DNA of 64,000 nucleotides from Aestuariispira insulae. Lineage in GTDB: Bacteria > Pseudomonadota > Alphaproteobacteria > UBA8366 > Aestuariispiraceae. How positions within the stretch are numbered: the stretch's first letter is position 1; each line of letters begins with the position of its first letter. This document shows positions 52,313 to 62,700 of this stretch, in pieces. Under the pieces are notes generated by a model that did not search any database, was not told the DNA's origin, and saw only the letters and a program-made list of their open reading frames with translations. Location of the stretch: assembly GCF_003385955.1 (NCBI RefSeq), contig NZ_QRDW01000013.1, positions 26,477 through 90,476 on the forward strand. Reading direction: 5' to 3'. Position numbers and translations under genes: made by a program.

Positions 52313-52798
52313 TCAATCCTCCCCCCGAACCATGGTGTAAAACTCAACCTTGGTGGCTGCGGCTTTCCTGGATCGTTCATGGCGTTTTTCCAGCCACTTT
52401 TTCTCAAGCGGATCGATGAGCCTGGCAAACAGGTCCTGGCGGTATTCATCCCGCTGCAACAGCGCGTCAAACAATGCCGCCAGCTCGCAATGGCGTTTAT
52501 CCCGGCCCTTGATGTATCCATGACCAACCGTGCCGTCCGCCAATCGGAGGGAACAGCGGGTCACCGTCATTTCGCCCAGATTGAACGGATCGCCCGTTCC
52601 ACCGGCACGGCCTCGGACCATGGACAGGCCAATCTCAGGCAGACGCAGGAAATCGTAGCCGCCACTGTCCGGCAGCTGATCCAGAAATGCTTCAAGATCC
52701 CGGCATGCCGCCCGCGCCAGAATTCCCATCCAACGTTGCCGGTCGGCGAGCGCCCAGCCGCTCTGTTCCTGGCCGTTATTATCCTCAATAGCCTTCAC
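52313..52798 (-). CDS. phnG: C-P lyase core subunit PhnG
   Basis: This 161-aa protein starts with GTG 52798, supported by GGGAGAAG upstream. RQRWMGILARAACRDLEAFLD and FNLGEMTVTRCSLRLADGTVGHGYIKGRDKRHCELAALFDAL (positions about 80-120) are the standard PhnG blocks. It is the first gene of the core operon, facing phnF, behind a triple Pho box. Confidence 0.94.
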   Translation of the reverse strand: MKAIEDNNGQEQSGWALADRQRWMGILARAACRDLEAFLDQLPDSGGYDFLRLPEIGLSMVRGRAGGTGDPFNLGEMTVTRCSLRLADGTVGHGYIKGRDKRHCELAALFDALLQRDEYRQDLFARLIDPLEKKWLEKRHERSRKAAATKVEFYTMVRGED

Positions 52799-52829
52799 TG
52801 ACTTCTCCCATCTGGATGACTTTAATATT

Positions 52830-52843
52830 TGTCTAGATGTCTA
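52830..52843. promoter_or_regulatory. TGTCTA direct repeat, candidate PhnF operator
   Basis: TGTCTA occurs at 52830-52835 and 52838-52843 (8-base period), between phnG and phnF and 32-45 bases upstream of phnG. GntR/PhnF-type operators elsewhere include TAGAC/GTCTA elements, which makes this the best candidate site for the adjacent regulator. Confidence 0.35.
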
Positions 52844-52882
52844 TATCTTTTTCAGTTATAAAGGGTTCGCGACACAAATCGG

Positions 52883-52911
52883 GTGACGCCTTGGTGAAAT
52901 TTTCATGACAG
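52883..52911 (-). promoter_or_regulatory. Triple PhoB box in the phnG/phnF gap
   Basis: On the minus strand CTGTCAT, ATTTCAC and GCGTCAC follow one another with exactly 4-base spacers (11-bp period). This is a textbook Pho box lying 85-113 bases upstream of phnG and just ahead of the phnF start. Confidence 0.7.
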
Positions 52912-52931
52912 TTTTTTCAGGGGTGGGAACA

Positions 52932-53654
52932 ATGATTGATTGGCAGGCCGGAGAGGCAAAATGGCGCCAGATCGAACGCATCTTGAAAGAGGAAATAACC
53001 CTGGGCGATTTCCCATCGGGGGAAAAGCTGCCGACCGAACTGGTCCTGGCCAAGCGGTTTGGCGTGAACCGGCATACGGTGCGTCAGGCCATCGGCGCCC
53101 TGGCGGATGCGGACCTGGTCCGGGTTGAACAGGGCCGCGGCACTTTTGTGCAGGAAGCGGTATTGGATTATAACCTGAGCCAGAGAACCCGATTTTCACA
53201 AAATGTCAGCCGGAAACAGAAACTGCCGCACAAACGCCTGCTGGAATGGGAAGAGACCAAGGCCCGGGGCAAGGTTGCCCGGAACCTGCAATTAAAAGAA
53301 GGCATGCCGGTCCTGCGGCTCTTCTCCGTCAGTGAGGCGGATGGGATTCCCGTCTGCTGCAGCGAGAGCTTTCTTCCCGGGATCCGGTTTGAAGGTCTGG
53401 AAGAGGCCTTCAGAGAGACCGGCTCCTTGACCGAAGCCTTCAAGAGTTACGGCATTGCCGATTATCAGCGCAAGGAAACGCGGATCACGTCCCATTTGCC
53501 AACCGCCCGCATCGCGGAATTGCTGCGCCAGCCTAAAACACGGCCGATCCTGCTGACGGAAAATATCGATATCGACATGAATGGCGGCGTCATTGAAACC
53601 GGGTTCACAAGCTTCGCCAGCGACCGGGTTCAATTGATCGTTGGCGGGATCTGA
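52932..53654 (+). CDS. phnF: GntR/HutC family phosphonate regulator
   Basis: The 240-aa protein has an N-terminal winged HTH (LPTELVLAKRFGVNRHTVRQAIGALADADLVRVEQGRGTFV) and a C-terminal UTRA ligand domain (GMPVLRLFSVSEADGIPVCCSESFLPG). It is divergent from phnG. ATG 52932 starts MIDWQAGEAKW after GGGGTGGGAA; ATG 52905 would overlap the Pho box. It probably represses the operon until phosphonate or an intermediate binds. Confidence 0.93.
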   Translation: MIDWQAGEAKWRQIERILKEEITLGDFPSGEKLPTELVLAKRFGVNRHTVRQAIGALADADLVRVEQGRGTFVQEAVLDYNLSQRTRFSQNVSRKQKLPHKRLLEWEETKARGKVARNLQLKEGMPVLRLFSVSEADGIPVCCSESFLPGIRFEGLEEAFRETGSLTEAFKSYGIADYQRKETRITSHLPTARIAELLRQPKTRPILLTENIDIDMNGGVIETGFTSFASDRVQLIVGGI

Positions 53655-53692
53655 TTCGGCGCGCGGCCCTGTACCAGCACCGCGCGCGTTCA

Positions 53693-54505
53693 TCAGCGAC
53701 CGTCAATCAACCGTTTACGTGCTGTTGAACTCAGCCGCTCCACTGCCAGGACCAGAACGAAAATCATAAGCACGATCATGGCCGCCTGGTCATAGCGGAA
53801 CATCTCCATGGAAACGGCCAGCTCCGCGCCAATCCCGCCTGCGCCGACCAACCCCAGAACCACCGAGGAACGCACCGCTTTTTCCAGAGCAAACAAGGTG
53901 GTGTTGGTCATCGCGGGCAACGCTGCCGGCAGAACCGTGCACATCACGATATCAAGACGGCCCGCTCCCATCGCGGAAAATGCTTCGGCCGGCCCGGCAT
54001 CAGTCTCTTCCATATTCTCGGCGAAAAACCGGGCACAGAAACCGATCGTGTCAACGATGATGGTCAGTGTTCCGGCAAAAGGCCCCAAGCCAACCGACAC
54101 CACAAAGAAAAGTGCCCAGGCCAGGTCCGGTACCGTTCGGAAGAAACTGACCAGGCCCCGGACCGCCACCTGCACCCAGGGTGCGGGCGAGAGGTTGCGC
54201 GCCGCCAGCACCGCCAAAGGAATGCTGATGATCACACCGATCACCGTACCGACCAGCGCCATCTGAAAGGTCACCAGCACCGATTGGAGCATGGGCACGA
54301 ATCGGTCGGTTGCCGGCGGCACCATTTCCGAGGCGATCTGTCCCATATTCGGTAAACCGGCCAAAAGATCGCGGATCGAGATTTCTGCGCCCGCCAGCGA
54401 CCACATGAAAAAGCCCAAGAACAGCGCGAAGCCTGCCGCGCGGAACGGTGAAGGTACCTCAAAACGGTCCGGCAAATGATGCTTGGCGGAAAGCTGTTCA
54501 GTCAT
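53693..54505 (-). CDS. phnE: Second phosphonate ABC transporter permease
   Basis: This 270-aa PhnE paralog has about six spans, [30 protein letters not shown] and the EAA-type loop EAFSAMGAGRLDIVMCTVLPAALPAMTNTTLF. It diverges clearly from the copy at 44361. ATG 54505 overlaps the ATPase stop by 8 bases. It is the last gene of the phnM2-phnD2-phnC2-phnE2 operon. Confidence 0.92.
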   Translation of the reverse strand: MTEQLSAKHHLPDRFEVPSPFRAAGFALFLGFFMWSLAGAEISIRDLLAGLPNMGQIASEMVPPATDRFVPMLQSVLVTFQMALVGTVIGVIISIPLAVLAARNLSPAPWVQVAVRGLVSFFRTVPDLAWALFFVVSVGLGPFAGTLTIIVDTIGFCARFFAENMEETDAGPAEAFSAMGAGRLDIVMCTVLPAALPAMTNTTLFALEKAVRSSVVLGLVGAGGIGAELAVSMEMFRYDQAAMIVLMIFVLVLAVERLSSTARKRLIDGR

Positions 54506-55331
54506 AAAGCCCCCTGAGACTTGAAGCGGTCCAATGGTCAACCGGTCCATCAATCGCCAGCTCACCGCCTTTAAGCCCAAGCACGCGGTCCGCGTAATCA
54601 AGCGCATGGTCAAGCTGATGGGACACAAACATGAAAGTAAAATCCTCGTCCCGGCTGAGCTGGTGGAAAAGCTCCATGATTTCTTGTCCGGCCTGCGGAT
54701 CAAGGCTGGCGGTCGGCTCATCAGCAAAAATCATTTCAGGTCGCTGCATCAGCGTGCGGGCAATGGCTACCCGCTGGGACTGGCCGCCCGACAAATGATC
54801 CGCCCGACGTTCCGCCAGATCCGCAAGCCCGACCTGGTCCAGGCAGTGAAGCGCAAAGGCCCGTTCCTCCCGGCGGCAAAAACCCTGCAGCCAGGCCCGG
54901 GCCCCCTGCCCCCTTGAGAGGCTGCCGTGACAGACATTGCTGAGCACGCTCAGCCGGGGAACCAGATTGTGTTTTTGAAAAACGAATCCCACCCTCGCCC
55001 GTTTTCGGCGCAACTGTCTCCCGCGCAGTCCGGTGAGGTTCTCGTCATTGATGATGATTGATCCGCTATCCGGCTCGATCAAACGGAGGCTGCAGCGCAG
55101 CAAGGTGCTTTTGCCGGATCCGTTTGCGCCAATGAGCGCCACCGATTGCCCTTTGGGAATTTGAAAAGAGATATCCCGAAACACCGGCACCGCACCGCCG
55201 CCGAAGCTTTTCGACAAACCCTTCACCCGCAAGGCGGCGAGCATGGAGGAGCAGGCACGGTTGACCGGCACCGTGCCTGCACTCTCTTCAGGCACCCCAT
55301 CAAGCGGGAATTGCTCTGCTAGGCTGCCCAT
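54498..55331 (-). CDS. phnC: Second phosphonate ABC transporter ATP-binding protein
   Basis: The 277-aa ATPase has Walker A LIGANGSGKSTLLRCSL, Q-loop FVFQKHNLVPRLSV, signature LSGGQSQRVAIARTLMQ, Walker B MIFADEPTASLDPQAG and switch His in VSHQLDHAL. The first ~30 residues (to ACSSMLAALRVKGLSKSF) are extra; Met30 at 55244 is an alternative start but lacks a good site. It is distinct from the phnC at 42345. Confidence 0.92.
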   Translation of the reverse strand: MGSLAEQFPLDGVPEESAGTVPVNRACSSMLAALRVKGLSKSFGGGAVPVFRDISFQIPKGQSVALIGANGSGKSTLLRCSLRLIEPDSGSIIINDENLTGLRGRQLRRKRARVGFVFQKHNLVPRLSVLSNVCHGSLSRGQGARAWLQGFCRREERAFALHCLDQVGLADLAERRADHLSGGQSQRVAIARTLMQRPEMIFADEPTASLDPQAGQEIMELFHQLSRDEDFTFMFVSHQLDHALDYADRVLGLKGGELAIDGPVDHWTASSLRGLYD

Positions 55332-55336
55332 GGCGA

Positions 55337-56227
55337 TCAGTTACCGATAAAGTCGGAATATTCCGGATAACCAGCCGTCTTATACATGGCACGGACATAG
55401 TCGTAATCTTCGTCCTTGATGGTATCCAGGAAGGCCATGCCCTTGTATTTCTGGTTGTCTTCCCCCTGCAGGATCGCCTGGATCAGATCGCTGGACTTTT
55501 CCACGAAAGCCTTGCGCACGGTATCCACAACCTGCGGATCCACATGGGTACCAACCATCAAAACGTCGTTCGGCAGATCCGGACCGCGCCCGATCACCCG
55601 GAAGTCACCCGGCTGCAGACCGCCATTTTCCATTTCCTTGTCACGCAGGCTCAGGAACTTGAGATGGTTCATGCCAATCGCCGCGACATCCCCTTTCTTA
55701 AGGGATTCCCAGGCTACCGGTATCTTGGTGTTAATGACGGTCACATCGTTGAGCGGATCCAGACCCGCATCCGCCATCGCCTGGATCGGCCCCAGATGTT
55801 TGGAGGTGGACCCGACCGAACCCATGGCCACTTTCTGACCCTTAAGCTGGCTTGCCAGGGTATAGGGGCTGTTGGCCCGTGCGATCAGGACAGCAAAATA
55901 GTCGGGGCGGGAAAACCCGACCACGATCTTGGCGTCCGTACGTTTTTTAATCACCACATATTCCGCAGGACCGGTCAGCACAAAATCGACCTTTTTAAAG
56001 CGAAGCGCCTCAACCGCAGCGGTGCGGTTCGTAACCGGCAGAAACTCGACTTCATAACCGGTCGCATCGGACAGGGTCTTGGTGAAAGCCCCAAATTCCC
56101 GCTGCAATTCTTCCATGCCGACCAGATCGGTCACCGCCAGCTTGATGGTTTTGGAGTCGGCTTGTGCAGCCTGGAACCCCACAAGAGCTGCGGCGAAAGT
56201 CACGGCAGCTATCAATTTACGAAACAT
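55337..56227 (-). CDS. phnD: Second phosphonate/phosphite-type substrate-binding protein
   Basis: This 296-aa protein has signal peptide MFRKLIAAVTFAAALVGFQAAQA and the PhnD fold KLAVTDLVGMEELQREFGAF, FLPVTNRTAAVEALRFKKVDFVLTGPAEYVV, KVAMGSVGSTSKHLG. Its pocket residues differ from the copy at 43269 (TGPAEYV instead of VAWFGNK), suggesting a different ligand such as another phosphonate or phosphite. ATG 56227 gives the normal signal length. Confidence 0.9.
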   Translation of the reverse strand: MFRKLIAAVTFAAALVGFQAAQADSKTIKLAVTDLVGMEELQREFGAFTKTLSDATGYEVEFLPVTNRTAAVEALRFKKVDFVLTGPAEYVVIKKRTDAKIVVGFSRPDYFAVLIARANSPYTLASQLKGQKVAMGSVGSTSKHLGPIQAMADAGLDPLNDVTVINTKIPVAWESLKKGDVAAIGMNHLKFLSLRDKEMENGGLQPGDFRVIGRGPDLPNDVLMVGTHVDPQVVDTVRKAFVEKSSDLIQAILQGEDNQKYKGMAFLDTIKDEDYDYVRAMYKTAGYPEYSDFIGN

Positions 56228-56333
56228 ATCCTGATACCCCTTAAACATTGTTTTAGATGAATAACGCTGGCGCGTTTAGCAAAGCATGCAGGCGCCAGTT
56301 ACCAGACTGCGAACCCCCGAATATGCGGCTTCG

Positions 56334-57491
56334 CTATGCACAGATGCGATAATCCGCATCAAACATGTAAACAGGACGTCCCCGGACGATCGTCGCCATC
56401 ACCCTGGGACAGGCGGGATCGGAATCGTCAATGATCACCAGATCCGCCCGCAGCCCCTCGCGAACCTCACCCCGATCGGTTAAGCCCGCCGCCTGCGCCG
56501 GGTTGCGGGACACCATGTTCCAGGCGGTTTGGAAATCGACGATACCGTCATTCACCAGCCGGAAAGGCGCCTGCAGCAGCGATGGATAGTAATAGTCCGA
56601 GGTTAAAATGGAGCAGAGACCGGCTTTTGCGGATTCCGCTGCATTTAGCCGGGCGCAATGGCTGCCGCCGCGCAGGATGTTCGGCCCGCCCAGAACAACC
56701 GGATCGCCATGATCAATGGCATAGCGCGCGGTTTCCTCATTCACCGGAAATTCGCAGATGCCGACACCGAGCTGGTGGTACCCGGCCCGCATTTCAGCTG
56801 TTTCATCATCATGGGAGGCACAGGGGATGCCATGATCCACCGCGCAAGCCGCCAGTAACGCTTTCGCCCCTTCCACCTGATCGGCACGGGCGGCCACATC
56901 ATGGACCAGCTTGATGAAATCGGCACCACTGATGCCGGCACGACCGGCATATTTTACCAGCTTCTGTGCGTTATCCAGTTCACGCTGCATCATTTCCAGA
57001 TGATTGTTAAAGGCCAGCAGATCGATCCGGCCCTCTTCAATCCAGCCGGCGATCTCTCCGGCAGCGGGTGTATTAAAGGTCTCCCAGCGAAGATGGACCC
57101 GGGTGTCACAGGCCAGCCTGTCCTGGAGCGCGGCCAGCGCATTCAGAAGTTCAAGGGCGGTTTCCCGCCCGCGCAGGCCTGGTTCCCAAGAATAGGTGAT
57201 CCCATGATAGGCTGTGGCAATGCCGTTTGAAATCATCTGACGATCGGTTTCCTGCAGGGCCAGATCCAAGGGGAAATGTACACCGGGCCGGGGCATGATC
57301 TGGCGTTCGAAAGCATCCCCATGCAAATCAATGATCGCCGGCAATACCAGATAACCGGACGCATCCAGGACAGATTTTCCTGCGGCGTCCTCGTTTCCGA
57401 TTGCCGAAATATGGCCTGCGTCAATAGTAACACCCGCCTCGCGGAGCACCCCGCCTTCCCCTAGAACCCGACCGCCGATCACCGATAACAT
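56334..57491 (-). CDS. phnM: Second PhnM-type diphosphatase
   Basis: The 385-aa amidohydrolase-fold protein has VLPAIIDLHGDAFERQIMPRPGVHF, the carboxylate/His sites in RVHLRWETFN and CASHDDETAEMRAG, and GGPNILRGGSHCARLNA. It differs widely from the phnM at 47089, including the metal-site segment (HGDAFER versus HTDNMEKH). ATG 57491 follows GGGAG. It leads an operon with the second transporter and lies behind its own Pho box, so it may act on a related phosphonate nucleotide or be a supplementary copy. Confidence 0.9.
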   Translation of the reverse strand: MLSVIGGRVLGEGGVLREAGVTIDAGHISAIGNEDAAGKSVLDASGYLVLPAIIDLHGDAFERQIMPRPGVHFPLDLALQETDRQMISNGIATAYHGITYSWEPGLRGRETALELLNALAALQDRLACDTRVHLRWETFNTPAAGEIAGWIEEGRIDLLAFNNHLEMMQRELDNAQKLVKYAGRAGISGADFIKLVHDVAARADQVEGAKALLAACAVDHGIPCASHDDETAEMRAGYHQLGVGICEFPVNEETARYAIDHGDPVVLGGPNILRGGSHCARLNAAESAKAGLCSILTSDYYYPSLLQAPFRLVNDGIVDFQTAWNMVSRNPAQAAGLTDRGEVREGLRADLVIIDDSDPACPRVMATIVRGRPVYMFDADYRICA

Positions 57492-57998
57492 TTCGTCCAC
57501 TCCCTCTAAATCGAAGCCGAACGGTTCAGCCCCTCTCTTTGAGAGGCGGCGTGCACTACGTTCGCCACAAGAAATAGAAAGCGATGCAATTAATTTCGGA
57601 TACGTGACAGGATCGTGACTATTCCGTTACCGTGACAGGTTTCGGGGGGACGAATCCGCATTAGGTCCAGTTTTGCAGGAACGAGTTTCGATCGCGGGAC
57701 TGAGCTGACCAACAGGTTCTCTCTGACTTGTTCTGAGAGACAGCCCCACGGCATATGCGAAATCAGGGGGGTGTTTGATAATTGTCAGGAATACACCAAT
57801 CTCGAAGAAACAATTTCTGGCCGACCAGATCGCTTCTGCCTTGGAGCAGGCGGAAACCGAGGCAACGTCGGGATTTTGAATCAAGCAATTCAACTAAAAT
57901 ACGAATTAAATCCGAATTGATTGTGCTTGAGCAATCTTTGCAACCAAACTAAATGTCCGTTTGGGGCAACAATTTGGTGCAGTTGGGGGAAGTCCTCA
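57492..57998. other. Intergenic region between phnM2 and the TpsB gene
   Basis: This 507-base divergent gap contains the PhoB-like repeats at 57604-57638. From 57640 to 57998 I see no gene. Short frames here lack binding sites, although an in-frame TTG at 57921 precedes the chosen TpsB start. It also must carry the TpsB promoter. Confidence 0.5.
57604..57632 (-). promoter_or_regulatory. PhoB box upstream of the phnM2 operon
   Basis: In plus-strand terms GTGACAG, GTGACTA and GTTACCG stand at 57604, 57615 and 57626, each 11 bases apart with 4-base spacers. A further GTGACAG is at 57632. On the minus strand this reads as CTGTCAC-type repeats, 113-141 bases upstream of phnM2. Confidence 0.6.
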
Positions 57999-59765
57999 GT
58001 GATCGGTGCGGGATTATTGAGCCGGATGCGTGCGCGCGCTCCGGAAGTGGTTGCATTTTGTCTTTTGTTCGGTTTCACGGATCTGGCCGCTGTTGCAGCG
58101 ACGCCATCCGCATCCGAATTGCAAGCAATCCAAAGGGAACAGGAACAGCTTTTGCGCATGGAGGAGGAGCGCCGCCGTGAACAGGAAAGGCTGCGCAAAC
58201 TCAAGGAATTGCAACCGCCTGAGCCGGAGGAGAAGCCGGAACATCCGAGCGTACCGGAGTCGGAGAGATGCATCCAGGTCGATCGGATCCGGGTTCTGAA
58301 TGCCGATATCGTCAGTGATGCCGACATTGCGCAAATCACCGATCCATTGCGACAAAGCTGTTTGAAGACCAACCAGCTGCAACAGCTGCTGCAGCAGTTA
58401 AATGATCTTTTCCGGGACGCAGGCTATGTGACCAGCCGGGCCTATCTGCCGGAACAGGATCTCCAGGACGGCATCCTGATCATTCAGGTTCTGCAGGGAA
58501 CGATCAGTAATATGACCTTGGGCGAGGGTCGACGGGCCGACCGCTGGCAGCTTTATTTCGCTTTCCCGACGTCCGAAGGCGAGGTCCTGAACATTCGGGA
58601 TATTGAACAGGGCCTGGAACAAATGAACCGGCTGGCGTCCAATAACGCCACCATGTCCATCGAACCGGGCCAGGAAGCGGGCACATCCGTCGTGGCCGTG
58701 ACCAATAAGACATCCCGGCCGTTCCGGGTTGAAATCGGCCGGGATAATTCCGGCACCAATTCCACCGGCATTTTGCGGGATACCGCCAATGTCTATCTTG
58801 ATAACATTCTGGGCATAAATGATGGCTGGAGCTTCTATTTTTCCAAGAATGCCCGGGGTGTCCGCCAGACAAGGCGCAGCAATTCCGCCACCGGCACATT
58901 CACCGTCCCATTCGGGTATTCCACGCTGACATATACGTCGAGCTATTACAGCTACAAAACGCTGTCTGAGGGTGACACGCAGAGTTTCTTTTACAGCGGC
59001 TTGAGCACCAGCGACATGCTGGAGCTATCCCATGTGGCGCATCGCGATCAATCAAGCAAAACCCGCATAGACCTTGGCATCACCCGAAAGCGCGCCCGCA
59101 ATTTCGTGGATGATAGCCGCCAGTCCAGCAGCCGGAATCTGGCAATTGGCCATCTGGCATTGGCGCACAGCCGCAGGGCCTTTGATGGCGTCTTGTCGGC
59201 CGAAATCCGTCATGAGCGGGGCATGAAAATCCTGGGCGCAAAGGAAGACGACCCGGATCAGGATCACGGTGAAGCAAAAGCCCAGTTTCGGAAATGGATC
59301 CTGGAAGCGGCCTATTCCCGGAATTTCAGCCTGGATGAAAATATGGCGCTGGCCTGGAGCAGCAGCGCGAATTGGCAATATGCCCAAGACGGGTTGTTCG
59401 GGTCCGAACAGATCGGGGTTGGCGGCCTCTATTCGGTGCGCGGCTTCCGTGAAGACAGCCTGTCCGGCGATACCGGCGGTTATTGGCGCAACGAGCTGGC
59501 GCTCAATGGCATCGATCAGGATTGGGGATTGTTTGAGCCGGTTGTGGGATCAATCACCCCCTATGTCGCTTTTGACATGGGCCGGGTTCTCACAAACCGC
59601 GGAGATGCCAATGAAAAAGGCACGGTCTCGGGCTGGTCGGTGGGCCTGCGGAACGATGCCAGATATTTCCGTTTTGATCTTCAATTTTCCCAGGGGTTGG
59701 CTGCGCCGCAACATCTGGAAAAAGAAAGCCACGAATTCAATTTCAACGCGACGCTGCGTTTCTAG
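57999..59765 (+). CDS. TpsB outer-membrane transporter (ShlB/FhaC/HecB family)
   Basis: The 588-aa Omp85-type protein exports the large exoprotein encoded next. It has a signal segment (VVAFCLLFGFTDLAAVAATPS), a charged linker rich in Glu/Arg/Gln, then POTRA domains (CIQVDRIRVLNADIVSDADIAQI; AGYVTSRAYLPEQDLQDGILIIQVLQG) and a beta barrel from about residue 250. The TpsB signatures SVRGFREDSLSGDTGGYWRNEL (VRGF in loop 6) and AFDMGRVL are present, and it ends in Phe (NFNATLRF), as barrel proteins do. GTG 57999 after GGGGGAAG is preferred; ATG 58026 is the alternative. Confidence 0.93.
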   Translation: MIGAGLLSRMRARAPEVVAFCLLFGFTDLAAVAATPSASELQAIQREQEQLLRMEEERRREQERLRKLKELQPPEPEEKPEHPSVPESERCIQVDRIRVLNADIVSDADIAQITDPLRQSCLKTNQLQQLLQQLNDLFRDAGYVTSRAYLPEQDLQDGILIIQVLQGTISNMTLGEGRRADRWQLYFAFPTSEGEVLNIRDIEQGLEQMNRLASNNATMSIEPGQEAGTSVVAVTNKTSRPFRVEIGRDNSGTNSTGILRDTANVYLDNILGINDGWSFYFSKNARGVRQTRRSNSATGTFTVPFGYSTLTYTSSYYSYKTLSEGDTQSFFYSGLSTSDMLELSHVAHRDQSSKTRIDLGITRKRARNFVDDSRQSSSRNLAIGHLALAHSRRAFDGVLSAEIRHERGMKILGAKEDDPDQDHGEAKAQFRKWILEAAYSRNFSLDENMALAWSSSANWQYAQDGLFGSEQIGVGGLYSVRGFREDSLSGDTGGYWRNELALNGIDQDWGLFEPVVGSITPYVAFDMGRVLTNRGDANEKGTVSGWSVGLRNDARYFRFDLQFSQGLAAPQHLEKESHEFNFNATLRF

Positions 59766-59777
59766 GGGGAAGCTGGC

Positions 59778-62700
59778 ATGACTGAGAAAATGGCCTTTTG
59801 GGCAGAGGAGACTCTGTCATTTGACAAAAAAGAAAAACTGTCGTCGGTTTTGCGCCGCTACGCCAGCTATCTGCTGATCTGTCAGTTTGCTTTGCAGCCG
59901 GTCCTGGCCCAGGCCCAGATGGTTCCGGACCAGAGCGATCCCTCCAAGGCGCCCACCATTGACAGTGCGCCCAACGGCGTGCCGGTGGTGAATATCACCA
60001 GGCCAAGCGCAAGCGGAGTCTCCCAAAACCGTTTCACGGAATTCAATGTGGACGCCCAGGGGGTGATCCTGAATAACAGCGCCAGCCATGGCACTTCCCA
60101 GCTGGGCGGGGTTTTGCTGGCCAACCCCAATCTGGGGGGGCAGGAAGCCCGGATCATCGTCAATGAGGTGACCGGGTCCAATGCCAGCCAGTTGCGCGGT
60201 TTCACGGAAATCTTCGGCGGCCAGGCGCAATATGTGCTCTCCAATTCCAACGGCATTTATTGTAATGGCTGCGGTTTCATCAACACGCCGCGGGCCACCC
60301 TGACCACTGGTCAGGCACAATATAACGACGGCAATCTGACCGGCCTTGATGTGGAAAATTCCAGCCAGATTGATATCGATGGGCTGGGGCTGAATGCCCA
60401 GGATATTGCCGCCCTGGATCTGGTCGCCCGCTCGGTACGTGTCAACGCGCCGGTCAATGCGCAGGACCTGCGTGTCTTCACCGGGCGCAACCTGATGGAC
60501 TATGGCGCGCGCACGGTGACGGTGAAGGCGGATGATGGCAGCGCCAAACCCGCGCTCGCCCTGGATGGCGCCCTGTTTGGCGGCATGTATGCCCGCCGGA
60601 TCGAGGTGATTGCCACCGAAGACGGGGTCGGCGTCAAGATGCCGGATGACCTGGCGGCCGGCACCGGCGATATCACGATTACCGCCGATGGCGGGATTGC
60701 TCTGAAAAACCTGTCGGCCAAGACCGGAACCACCCTCTCCTCCGCCAATGGCGACATCAACATCACCGGCGGGGCAAATGGCGGCAGCAGCCTCAGCCTG
60801 AGCGCCAGCAACGGCGCCGTTGCCACGGATGCAGCGGCGGTTGCGGGCGCGCTGGATACGGTGACCGTCACTGCCCGGTCCGTCAGCAATAACGGCCGCA
60901 TCGTCGCCGGGTTGGATGCCAATGCAAACGGCACCGCCAATGGCGATCTCCAGATCACCGCCAGTCAGGATCTGAACAATGGCGGCACCCTGACCGCCGG
61001 ACAGGATCTGACCGCACAGGCCGCCGATATCACCAGCACCGGGCTGATCCAGGCCGGCAATATCAACAGCCTCACGGTTGCTAACAATGCCACCCTGGCC
61101 AACCTGTCCGCCGGAACACGCGCGGAGATCACCGCCACCAATGGCAATGTCACCGTCAATGAGACCGTGAATGGCGGCGGGGAAACCGTGATCACCGCCA
61201 CCAACGGCACGGTCGCCACCGGAGCCGATGGCGTGATCGCCGCCCTGGACCGCGTCACAGTGGATGCGGCGAACATCACCAACCAAGGTGAAATATCGGC
61301 CGGGATCGACAGTGACGGCAATGCCACCGCCACCGGGGCCCTAACCCTGAAGGCCAGCCAGAAACTGACCAACAGCCATTACATCACCAGCGGTGACAGC
61401 CTGACCGTTCAGGCCGATGAAATCGACAATGATGAAGGGTATCTGCTCTCCGTTGGCGCAATGACCCTGGAAGGGACCGAGGGCGCGCGCGCCACTGCCG
61501 TGGTGAACCAGTCCGGCACCATTGAAACCGCCACTGGCGATATCCTGATCCGGGCCGATGCGCTGAGCAACAAGCGCAAGCAATTCACCACCGGCAGCGT
61601 CAAGATCTTTGACCGGTCCTATTCGGAAACATCGGGCAACCCGCCGAGCAATCCCCCGGGGGCGGGCATCTCCGGGGCGGGCTGGGCCTATCTGACGGAT
61701 GGTTCCACCGTCGTGGTTCCCCATCCGGACCGGGGCATGGCCTATGCCTCCTATTATGATTTCGGCCCGATCCGGGTGCGCCAATATGAAGTCCAGGTGA
61801 CCGCCACTTCCGCCGCCAGCATGCTGTCTTCGGGCAACAATCTGACGGTTGACGGCGGCACCATCACCAATGAATACAGCGCCATTTCCGCCAAGGGTGA
61901 TATCGCCCTGACCGGCACCAGCCTGCAAAACACCCAGGTGAACCTGACCAAGGACCTCTATTTCACCGGCCCGAACGGCAATTATAACCGTTGTGTCGGC
62001 GGCCCCTGCCAATGGTTCGGCAATGGCGGCGGCACCATCCTGGTGGAGCGCAGCACCTATGACACGGTCAGCGCCACCATCCAGGCAGGCGGCAGCCTGA
62101 CCGGCAGCTTCACCGGCCAGATCAACAATACCACCATCTCGCAGACCGTGGATGACACCAACCTGCAGCGCAGCAACACGATCACCAGCGAAACGCCCTA
62201 TAAGCCGAGCAAGCTGACGCTTAACCCGCTGGATATCGCAGAGGAAATTCCCGGTGGCCGGGAGATTTTGGAAGAGATCCGCAATTTCAACGGCAATGAG
62301 GCCAGCGTGGAAAGGCGCGCCAAATTTGCCGATCTGGGCACCTATTTCGCCGGTGAGGATTTCCTTGCCCGTGTTCCGGGGGCCGCGGCGGCGCGCGAGA
62401 TCTCCGACAAGCTGGCGCTTGGCCGCAACGCGGAAAAGACACTGATCGATGGTACGATTGTGGTTGAGACCGGCAAACGCTGGCTGGATCCCTCCGTCCG
62501 GGACAGTGAAGGCCAGATGAAGCAGCTGGTGGATAACGCTGTCGAGGCGGCTGGAAATCTCCAGCTGGCATTCGGTGTCTCCCTGAGCGCGGTGCAGATC
62601 CAGGCGCTGACCAAGAATATCGTCTGGTATGAGGAACAGGAAATCAACGGCCATAAGGTCTTGCTGCCAAAAATCTATCTGGCCAGCACCACCGGTTCGG

